Source of the DNA: an uncultured Bacteroidales bacterium
Lineage (GTDB): Bacteria > Bacteroidota > Bacteroidia > Bacteroidales > UBA4417
NCBI GenBank assembly: GCA_903917425.1
Contig: CAIXAQ010000100.1
Span: forward strand, 1-13,081
DNA: 13,081 bases
Direction: 5' to 3'
Shown here: positions 1 through 5,374 of the stretch, one piece after another
How the letters are laid out: every line of letters begins with the position of its first letter
How positions within the stretch are numbered: the stretch's first letter is position 1
Made by a program: the position numbers and the translations under genes
Notes under the pieces: generated by a model
What the model was told of the DNA's origin: nothing
The model's input: the letters and a program-made list of their open reading frames with translations, nothing else
Database searches by the model: none

Positions 1-2
1 GG

Positions 3-170
3 ATTCAACTCTTTTTCGGGGTTTTTATTCAATATCCGGGCAATTGGAGTTATTTCAGAAATAAACCACCGCAATATAAATTCAATCAATTCTACCTTAA
101 ATTGAATGGAATTGGTTTTAGAAGTCGGAAGACCGGAGTCAGAAGACAGAAGTCAATAGACCAAAGTTAG
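3..170 (+). CDS. Possible 3' end of an upstream gene (partial, unidentified)
   Basis: An open frame enters from the left edge in frame 3 and stops at TAG 168-170, giving 55 residues. Residues 1-39 are rich in aromatic and alternating polar/hydrophobic residues (IQYPGNWSYF, then QFYLKLNGIGF) and look like genuine protein. A beta strand ending in phenylalanine is typical of the C-terminus of outer-membrane or beta-barrel proteins. From about base 121 the frame runs through heptanucleotide repeat DNA and encodes a basic tail (SRKTGVRRQKS) that does not look like normal protein. The original stop may therefore have been lost to repeat DNA. I do not recognise the family. The other two forward frames stop at 64 and 105 and look less protein-like. 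Without upstream sequence the frame is uncertain. Confidence 0.35.
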   Translation: MQLFFGVFIQYPGNWSYFRNKPPQYKFNQFYLKLNGIGFRSRKTGVRRQKSIDQS

Positions 171-195
171 AAATCAGAAGTCAGAAGACCAAAGT
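121..195 (+). repeat. Heptanucleotide tandem repeat, about 10.7 units
   Basis: The stretch divides cleanly into 7-base units: GAAGTCG, GAAGACC, GGAGTCA, GAAGACA, GAAGTCA, ATAGACC, AAAGTTA, GAAATCA, GAAGTCA, GAAGACC, then AAAGT. The consensus is GAAG(T/A)C(A/C). Units alternate roughly between a GTC and a GAC form, and middle units are more degenerate. A copy in the opposite orientation lies at 303-330. I recall similar GAAGTCG/GAAGACG strings as dispersed intergenic repeats in Bacteroidota genomes, but know of no assigned function. Confidence 0.85.
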
Positions 196-302
196 GGCTG
201 TAAAATTTCTACTTTACCCCTACTATGACAGAAAACAGCTTGTATAATTCTTATGATTTGAATATCTGATACTTGTAATAGAATAATATGTTTAAGGGTT
301 GC
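196..302. other. AT-rich spacer between the two heptad blocks
   Basis: I see no gene, RNA or clear hairpin here. Its only visible role is as the loop or spacer between the two oppositely oriented heptad repeat blocks. Confidence 0.5.
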
Positions 303-330
303 TTCCGACTCCTGTCTTCCAACTTCCGAC
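303..330 (-). repeat. Inverted copy of the heptanucleotide repeat, four units
   Basis: Read on the plus strand the units are TTCCGAC, TCCTGTC, TTCCAAC and TTCCGAC, the reverse complement of the 121-195 heptads. GTCGGAAG at 124-131 matches CTTCCGAC at 323-330, GAAGACA at 142-148 matches TGTCTTC at 313-319, and GGAGTC at 135-140 matches GACTCC at 307-312. The blocks could pair over a loop of about 155 bases, but repeat slippage means no single register is perfect. Confidence 0.75.
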
Positions 331-410
331 AATATTTTTATCCACTAAATTACCATCAGAACAATTCAATCGAATTACCTAAATTAGAATCATTTCAAAT
401 AAACATTCTC

Positions 411-443
411 TTTTATCAAATATGTACTTTGTGGTTAACTTTG
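411..443 (+). promoter_or_regulatory. Candidate Bacteroidota promoter for the cytochrome c peroxidase gene
   Basis: TAACTTTG at 436-443 matches the Bacteroidota -7 consensus TAnnTTTG exactly. A weak -33 candidate, TTTT at 411-414, lies 21 bases upstream. The predicted transcript would start near 450, leaving a 5' leader of about 18 bases before the ATG at 468. No strong Shine-Dalgarno sequence precedes the start. Confidence 0.5.
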
Positions 444-467
444 CTCGGATTTTAAAAAATATTATTT

Positions 468-1511
468 ATGAAAAAAACATTTATTCTGGCCATCGTTGCA
501 ATGATGGCGTTCACTTTTGCCTGTAAAAACAAGCAGAGCAAAGATCAAACTTCCGGCGTGAAGGCCGATTCGGTGCTATTATTAGCCAAAAACCTCTACC
601 AGCCTTTGCCCGCTGAGGCTGTAAATCCCGACAATTCGGTTACGCCCGAAAAAGTTCTGCTGGGCAAAACACTGTATTATGACAACCGGCTTTCGCTGAA
701 TAATACCGAAAGCTGCAACACATGCCATAACCTGGCTACTTTTGGTGTGGATAACAAACCGACCAGCCCAGGCGATAACGGCAAACTGGGTACCCGGAAT
801 TCGCCAACCACGCTGAATGCTGCTTTGCATTTCCTGCAATTTTGGGATGGCCGCATGAAAGATGTTGAAGAACAAGCCGGCGGCCCGGTTATGAATCCTG
901 CCGAAATGAGCATGCCTGACGAAAAAGAGGTGATAGCCCGTCTGACTAAAAATGAAGGGTATAAAAAATTATTCGAAGCCGCTTTCCCCGGCGAAAAACC
1001 AGCGGTTACCTTTACAAACATGAAAAAATCAATTGCCGCATTTGAGCGTACCTTGATTACTCCCGATAAGTTCGACAAATTCCTGGGTGGTGACCTGACA
1101 GCTTTAAACGACCAGGAACTTAAAGGGCTGAAAACCTTTGTTGAAACCGGTTGCAACGCCTGCCATATGGGTCCTTTATTGGGAGGCAATATGTTTCAGA
1201 AATACCCGCTTTTCGGCACGCATAAAGAACTCACAGGCAGTACCGTTGACGACTTTGGTAAAATGCAGGCAACCAAAGCTGAGGCAGATAAATACTTCTT
1301 CAAAGTTCCATCGCTTCGCAACATAGCCGAAACCTGGCCTTACCTGCATGATGGCAGCGTGAAGGATCTGGACAAAACGGTTCAGATAATGGCTAAAGCC
1401 CAGTTAAACAAAGAGCTTACACCGGAGCAAACCGCCGATATCACAGCTTTCCTTAAAGCATTAACCGGCGAAGTACCGGCAGATGCCAAACAAGTACCGG
1501 TGATGCCATAA
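468..1511 (+). CDS. Di-heme cytochrome c peroxidase, exported lipoprotein
   Basis: The 347-residue product should reduce hydrogen peroxide to water in the periplasm, using electrons from a c-type cytochrome or quinol-linked donor. Residues 1-19 form a lipoprotein signal with a TFAC lipobox (Cys19). The two c-heme sites are CNTCH (83-87), the peroxidatic low-potential heme, and CNACH (229-233), the electron-accepting high-potential heme. By ungapped comparison with the remembered Pseudomonas aeruginosa CcpA sequence (offset 32), Trp126, Gln136 and Glu146 match Trp94, Gln104 and Glu114. Met308 fits the distal ligand of the second heme. The distal His71 position, however, is Asp103. QFWDGR (124-129), KVPSLRN (279-285) and PYLHDGS (291-297) are family hallmarks. 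The gene stands alone, with its own candidate promoter and terminator. Family assignment is secure; the effect of Asp103 is inferred. Confidence 0.95.
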   Translation: MKKTFILAIVAMMAFTFACKNKQSKDQTSGVKADSVLLLAKNLYQPLPAEAVNPDNSVTPEKVLLGKTLYYDNRLSLNNTESCNTCHNLATFGVDNKPTSPGDNGKLGTRNSPTTLNAALHFLQFWDGRMKDVEEQAGGPVMNPAEMSMPDEKEVIARLTKNEGYKKLFEAAFPGEKPAVTFTNMKKSIAAFERTLITPDKFDKFLGGDLTALNDQELKGLKTFVETGCNACHMGPLLGGNMFQKYPLFGTHKELTGSTVDDFGKMQATKAEADKYFFKVPSLRNIAETWPYLHDGSVKDLDKTVQIMAKAQLNKELTPEQTADITAFLKALTGEVPADAKQVPVMP

Positions 1512-1530
1512 TCACTTTGCATCTTACTGA

Positions 1531-1568
1531 AACCCCGCCCGTGAAAATGAAGCGGGGTTGTTTTTTTT
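1531..1568 (+). terminator. Rho-independent terminator of the peroxidase gene
   Basis: AACCCCGC (1531-1538) and GCGGGGTT (1552-1559) form a perfect 8-bp stem around a 13-base loop, followed by eight T residues at 1561-1568. It begins 19 bases after the stop codon. The minus-strand side has no T tract, so it should not terminate the convergent comF transcript efficiently. Confidence 0.9.
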
Positions 1569-1633
1569 AGGCAGACAAATGATTTGAAGTTCTTCATGAA
1601 TCATCGGGCTATAGCCAATCTCCTGCAATCAGT

Positions 1634-2332
1634 CTAATCCCTTGCAAATGCCAAACAAGCCACACTCAGTTTCACGCCTTCAATTGCCAGCAGCATATGG
1701 GCTGCCGACTCAAGAGTTGCGCCCGTTGTAATAACATCATCCACCAATAGAATGTGCCTGTTAGTTAATGCTTCGGGTGCTGTTACCTGAAAAATCTCTT
1801 TAACATTTTCCCAACGTGCAAAACGCGATTTCCGGGTTTGTGTGGAGGTGTCAACTGTTCGGATAAATGAAGTTGCATCCATCTCAATATCCAGAGCTTT
1901 TGCCAGTCCGATGGCAATTTGCTCGCTTTGGTTGTAGCCGCGTTTTCGCTGCTTTTCGGGATGCAAGGGCACCGGGATTACTTTTACAACATCCTCAAAA
2001 GCCCCGGATTTCAGCAGGTCGGCACCCAGAATTTTCCCTAAATATATTCCCACATCCTTGCGATCCTTGTATTTCAATTGGTGAATCAGGTGCTGAACCT
2101 TGCTCTTTTTCTGGAAATTGTAAAGAGCAGCCGTTTTTGCCAGTTGCGCCCTGCCCCAGAAAACTTTATCCAGCGGGCTGTTTTCCATCAGGTGAAAATT
2201 CGCTTTCGGCAAATGGTAAAGGCAATATGTACAAATGACTTCTTCATGTTTGAACAGCGAATTACCGCAGGCAGCGCAAACCCGGGGATAAAGCAACGAT
2301 ATAAAATCTTCGAGAAATGCAGGCCGTTTCAT
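1634..2332 (-). CDS. comF: ComF family protein (zinc finger plus phosphoribosyltransferase fold)
   Basis: The 232-residue product belongs to the ComFC/GntX group. In naturally transformable bacteria ComFC is needed for handling incoming single-stranded DNA; in other bacteria its role is unclear. The N-terminus carries a four-cysteine zinc-binding pair, Cys19/Cys22 and Cys34/Cys37. The middle has the family signature VPLHPEKQRKRGYNQS (121-136). The C-terminal phosphoribosyltransferase motif is LLVDDVITTGAT (195-206), which binds the ribose 5-phosphate part of PRPP in related enzymes. Length is normal for the family. The start is well fixed: an in-frame TAG lies two codons upstream of the ATG at 2330-2332. 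The protein is presumed cytoplasmic. It converges with the peroxidase gene and is separated from the next minus-strand gene by about 209 bp, so it may have its own promoter. Confidence 0.92.
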   Translation of the reverse strand: MKRPAFLEDFISLLYPRVCAACGNSLFKHEEVICTYCLYHLPKANFHLMENSPLDKVFWGRAQLAKTAALYNFQKKSKVQHLIHQLKYKDRKDVGIYLGKILGADLLKSGAFEDVVKVIPVPLHPEKQRKRGYNQSEQIAIGLAKALDIEMDATSFIRTVDTSTQTRKSRFARWENVKEIFQVTAPEALTNRHILLVDDVITTGATLESAAHMLLAIEGVKLSVACLAFARD

Positions 2333-2351
2333 GCACTAGCGAATTGTAATT

Positions 2352-2359
2352 CAAAGATA
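2352..2359 (-). promoter_or_regulatory. Candidate -7 element upstream of comF
   Basis: Read on the minus strand this is TATCTTTG, matching the TAnnTTTG consensus 19 bases before the comF start codon. No convincing -33 TTTG is seen at the right distance, so the call is weak. Confidence 0.3.
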
Positions 2360-2541
2360 GTGAAGTATATCAAATCTGAATTCGATTTTTTCAAAAAGCA
2401 GCTGATTACTTCCGGTAGATATCTTCAGCAAATAAAACACAAATGAGGGTGGCAATATTGAACCAAACAATGAGTAACGGAAACAAGTACTTTTTCCGAT
2501 GTATTATTCCCGGCACTTGCCAGCATCCAAGTCTCAGAGGG

Positions 2542-4053
2542 TCATCCCTTTTGCAGCACTTCCGATAAGGGCACTTTCCGCAGCAACGATTCGACCCATG
2601 CCGTAAAATCGAATATTCTAAGTATTTGTATTTCAAATATATCCTGTTTAATTTCGGCTATTTCTATTAATGTTTTTTCGAGTAATTGTTGCCTTTTTAA
2701 AGGAATGGCAGGTAATTCTTTCGATAAAAATTTAAACAAAAAGCTTTCAATTTTATAATCTTTGACAGCATCCAGTAAATCGCGTTTCATCGATCGGATT
2801 TCGTACCTGATAAGTTCAAAATCGCCAAGCTTGTATAAAATCATGAGATTTACCAGGCGGATAGTGCGATAGACCGGGAGATAATAATAATTTTTTCCCT
2901 GAAGTATAATCTGGTTGAGAAATTTATGCGCTTTATTGAATTCTGAATTCCCGAAATAAACCAGAGAAGTATACAGGCAAAGTTCAGCCTGCCGGGCCCG
3001 GTTTAATGAAAATAATTTATCGAATAGCGTGTCTTTATAGCTGTTTATCAGCAACATCGACGTTTTAAAGTCGCCACTGTCGAGATGCGGAAACAATTCG
3101 TACAAAAACGTGATACAGGTCAGGTTGATCTTGAAACTGGCGGATTGGCTTTTAATAGTTTTTAACTGTTTAATAAAATACACCATTCCGTCATAGTTGT
3201 GGATACCTCTCAGGCTTTCGAGCACACCCTCAAGGGTATGCAGGTAATAAATCGGGGGATTGCTCCATAGGTGCTTGTTTGCCTCAAAAAGGTTATTCAA
3301 TTCGATGTAGGAATTTAAAGCCGAACGGTAATCACCCACACTAATGAGGTAGTTGGATTGAAAGAGCTGATGGAGTTTGCTGATTTCGAAACCATCCTGG
3401 TTTTGAGAAGCTACGATACTTATCTCGCTGAAAACAAGGTCATTCAGCTCATCCTTTTGTTTCTGCGACCGGGCGTGACCTTTGTAAATGATCCGGTGTT
3501 TCAGATTCTCGTAAAGCGAGGACTGTTCATTCATTTTCCTCACATATTTAAGCGCTTCATTTATCCTGAATTGTTTCTGCAACAAAGTTTTTTCGTTCAG
3601 GTTGAGGAAATTAAGCACCAGCAGGTAATCGAGTTCCAAACGGGCGGCAAGCAGCAAAGCATAATAGTTCTCGTACTTTTCGGCTAGTTCAATAATATCC
3701 CCCAGCATGCTGAAGCATTCATCGAACAATGATTTTTCGAATAATATCCTCGCTTTCATTATTTTATTGAAAAGGAAATAGAAACTGTCCTGCTCCTTCT
3801 TTAAGTCGAGTATTGATTCGAGCAACAACTCATATAAGTATTTCGCGGTAGTTTCAACCGAGGCTCCCGGTCTCTTTTTCAGGAATTCAGGCAATACCGA
3901 GGCCTGTGGAAGCTCCCTGCTTTTCTCGATAATATCGTACAATATTATGTAATCCGGTTTGAATTTGCCTCGCAGCGAACGGATCCTGAATGCCTTTTTC
4001 TCGGCCGGCGACAATGAATGTGTCAGTAAAATCAGCGATTGTATTTTCGACAT
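2542..4053 (-). CDS. Uncharacterised Bacteroidota helical-repeat protein
   Basis: The 503-residue product has no signal peptide and no membrane segment that I can see, so it is probably cytoplasmic. It appears almost entirely alpha-helical, with leucine-, tyrosine- and glutamate-rich stretches that resemble degenerate TPR-type helical hairpins through much of its length. N-terminal LSPAEKKAFRI (14-24), LYELLLESIL (73-82) and a C-terminal FDFTAWVESLL stretch resemble a family of unknown function I have often seen in Bacteroidota, in which the start reads like LTKSEKRYFKL and the end like FDFLSWIES. No helix-turn-helix, catalytic motif or metal site is apparent. It is divergent from the ribokinase-SusCD operon across a 387-bp gap, which leaves open a regulatory link but does not show one. 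The minus-strand ATG is at 4051-4053, with no clear Shine-Dalgarno sequence. Confidence 0.8.
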   Translation of the reverse strand: MSKIQSLILLTHSLSPAEKKAFRIRSLRGKFKPDYIILYDIIEKSRELPQASVLPEFLKKRPGASVETTAKYLYELLLESILDLKKEQDSFYFLFNKIMKARILFEKSLFDECFSMLGDIIELAEKYENYYALLLAARLELDYLLVLNFLNLNEKTLLQKQFRINEALKYVRKMNEQSSLYENLKHRIIYKGHARSQKQKDELNDLVFSEISIVASQNQDGFEISKLHQLFQSNYLISVGDYRSALNSYIELNNLFEANKHLWSNPPIYYLHTLEGVLESLRGIHNYDGMVYFIKQLKTIKSQSASFKINLTCITFLYELFPHLDSGDFKTSMLLINSYKDTLFDKLFSLNRARQAELCLYTSLVYFGNSEFNKAHKFLNQIILQGKNYYYLPVYRTIRLVNLMILYKLGDFELIRYEIRSMKRDLLDAVKDYKIESFLFKFLSKELPAIPLKRQQLLEKTLIEIAEIKQDIFEIQILRIFDFTAWVESLLRKVPLSEVLQKG

Positions 4054-4147
4054 GGTAAGGCAATTGGTTAGGTTTTTGGTAATTCAGCTATTTCTTTTAC
4101 AAGAGTATACTGTTCTTTTTCATTACACTTAACTTCTGCCATATGAG

Positions 4148-4163
4148 CAATGTATTTACATTG
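4148..4163. promoter_or_regulatory. Dyad CAATGTA-TT-TACATTG, possible operator
   Basis: Perfect 7-base inverted arms are separated by two T residues. It lies 95 bases upstream of the minus-strand gene's start codon, inside the predicted leader of that transcript, and 277 bases upstream of the ribokinase start. Its compact, near-contiguous symmetry suits a homodimeric regulator, but it has only been seen once in this window and could be chance in AT-rich DNA. Confidence 0.35.
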
Positions 4164-4291
4164 AGATGCTATTGTACCTTGAAATTCAACACATTATGGC
4201 AACAACTAACTGTTAAATCATGAAAATTATATTTGTTAAAATAAAAGACGAATTTTAGTTTGTAATTACTGTATCAGGACCATTTATTCGC

Positions 4292-4323
4292 CAAATATAC
4301 TTTTTATATTCTTATTTATCAAT
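4292..4323 (-). promoter_or_regulatory. Candidate promoter for the minus-strand helical-repeat gene
   Basis: On the minus strand 4292-4299 reads TATATTTG, an exact TAnnTTTG match. ATTG (4320-4323 complement) lies 20 bases upstream as a -33 candidate. This would give a long leader of over 230 bases before the start at 4053, containing the dyad at 4148-4163. Confidence 0.4.
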
Positions 4324-4400
4324 GTATTAAATATTAATGTTCATTTTATTCTGATTTTACAATTACCAATATCTTAATATTATTGAAATTTTTCGCATTT

Positions 4401-4419
4401 AGCAAAGTATATATTTGCT
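4401..4419. promoter_or_regulatory. Inverted repeat overlapping the operon promoter
   Basis: AGCAAA (4401-4406) and TTTGCT (4414-4419) are perfect 6-base inverted arms around a 7-base spacer. The right arm covers the TTTG half of the predicted -7 element, so a dimeric protein bound here would block polymerase. This suits a repressor of the sugar operon. No regulator gene is present in the window. Confidence 0.4.
4410..4417 (+). promoter_or_regulatory. Candidate -7 element of the ribokinase-SusCD-ARH operon
   Basis: TATATTTG matches the TAnnTTTG consensus exactly. Upstream -33 candidates are weak: TTTT at 4389-4392 (17-base spacing) or ATTG at 4382-4385 (24-base spacing). A start near 4424 would give a leader of about 17 bases to the ATG at 4441. 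No other promoter is evident before the end of the window, as the later gene gaps are at most 19 bp. Confidence 0.5.
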
Positions 4420-4440
4420 GCAAATAAAACCGGATTGATT

Positions 4441-5361
4441 ATGCAAGCTAAAAAAATCGTTGTCGTTGGAAGTTGTAATACAGATATGGTTATCAAAGCC
4501 GACAGGCTTCCGGTACCAGGAGAGACCATTTTAGGGGGAACTTTTTTTATGAATCCCGGCGGCAAAGGTGCCAACCAGGCAGTAGCAGCGGCGCGTATGG
4601 GTGGTAATGTTACTCTCATTTCCAAAACCGGAAACGACGTATTCGGTAAGCAATCGGTTATGCTGTATGCTGCCGAAAACATTAAAACCGACTATATTTA
4701 TTCCGATCCCAAACATCCTTCGGGCGTTGCACTGATTACCGTTGATTCACAGGGCGAAAACTGTATTGTAGTTGCATCCGGGGCCAATGCCTACCTCAAT
4801 CCTTCGGATATCGACAAGGCCAGTGCCGAGATAGAAAGCAGCGACCTTGTTCTCATGCAGCTCGAAATACCTATCGATACGGTTGAATATGTGGCTGAAA
4901 TGGCAACGAAAAAAGGCATCAAAGTCATTCTGAATCCGGCCCCGGCCAGGGCGTTATCCAACAGTCTTCTGAAGAATCTCTATATAATTATTCCCAATAA
5001 AAGTGAAGCTGAGATTTTGTCAGGTATTAAAGTGTCGGATATTGAGGCGGCTAAACAGGCTGCCGACATTATAAGTGCCAAGGGAGTTGACATTGTTGTA
5101 ATTACACTTGGCTCGCAAGGCGCATTAATTAAGGAGAATAATGAGTATCATTTTGTTGAAGCATTAAAAGTAGATGCAGTTGATACAACCGCTGCAGGTG
5201 ATACTTTTTGCGGCTCAGTATGTGTTGGCCTTGCGGAAGGGAAATCAATCCTCGACTCAGTAAAAATGGCTGCTCGTGCTTCAGCTCTCACTGTTACCCG
5301 AATGGGTGCGCAGGCTTCCATACCTTTTCGTTCTGAATTAGCTTCGCTTGATATTTATTAA
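4441..5361 (+). CDS. rbsK: Ribokinase (PfkB family)
   Basis: The 306-residue cytoplasmic enzyme phosphorylates D-ribose with ATP to ribose 5-phosphate, feeding the pentose phosphate and nucleotide pathways. The sugar-binding signature PGGKGANQA lies at 39-47, the opening SCNTDMV (11-17) carries the usual substrate-contacting Asn-x-Asp, and the ATP/anion-hole motif DTTAAGDTF (248-256) includes the catalytic base Asp254. NPAPA (165-169) and PNKSEAE (185-191) are also typical of ribokinases. Length matches E. coli RbsK closely. I chose ATG 4441 over an in-frame TTG six bases earlier because it places the conserved beta strand KIVVVG right after the start. It is first in the operon, 13 bp ahead of the susC-like gene, which points to a ribose-containing substrate. 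Other PfkB sugar kinases are possible but the motifs favour ribose. Confidence 0.92.
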   Translation: MQAKKIVVVGSCNTDMVIKADRLPVPGETILGGTFFMNPGGKGANQAVAAARMGGNVTLISKTGNDVFGKQSVMLYAAENIKTDYIYSDPKHPSGVALITVDSQGENCIVVASGANAYLNPSDIDKASAEIESSDLVLMQLEIPIDTVEYVAEMATKKGIKVILNPAPARALSNSLLKNLYIIIPNKSEAEILSGIKVSDIEAAKQAADIISAKGVDIVVITLGSQGALIKENNEYHFVEALKVDAVDTTAAGDTFCGSVCVGLAEGKSILDSVKMAARASALTVTRMGAQASIPFRSELASLDIY

Positions 5362-5374
5362 AAAAGACTTTGCT

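Larger units (their letters stand above)
4054..4440. other. AT-rich divergent intergenic region
   Basis: This 387-bp stretch separates the minus-strand helical-repeat gene from the plus-strand operon. It holds a promoter-like element for each direction and two dyads, listed separately. A 12-codon frame at 4220-4258 is probably chance. I see no tRNA, riboswitch or terminator. Confidence 0.7.

Noticed and set aside
121..330. CRISPR array
   Set aside because: The repeats are 7 bases long and contiguous, with no unique spacers and no cas genes.
677..1189. Long antisense open frame within the peroxidase gene
   Set aside because: It is a shadow of a well-supported gene with intact heme motifs, and its translation shows no family features.
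2478..2498. Short inverted repeat CGGAAA-N9-TTTCCG between two minus-strand genes
   Set aside because: It lies just after the 503-residue gene but has a short stem and no T tract on the minus strand, so it is not a convincing terminator.
2406..2636. Minus-strand 76-codon open frame with a hydrophobic C-terminal stretch
   Set aside because: Its only start codon lies inside the 3' end of the 503-residue gene in another frame, the N-terminal half looks like out-of-frame reading, and the hydrophobic stretch alone does not support a gene.
4220..4258. 12-codon frame beginning MKIIFVK in the intergenic region
   Set aside because: Very short, in AT-rich DNA, with no ribosome binding site or context; expected by chance.
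4435..4440. TTG start for the ribokinase gene
   Set aside because: It adds only two residues before an ATG that fits the family start better.
5348..5374. TTG start for the susC-like gene overlapping the ribokinase end
   Set aside because: The ATG at 5375 gives a normal signal peptide and a usual 13-bp gene gap.
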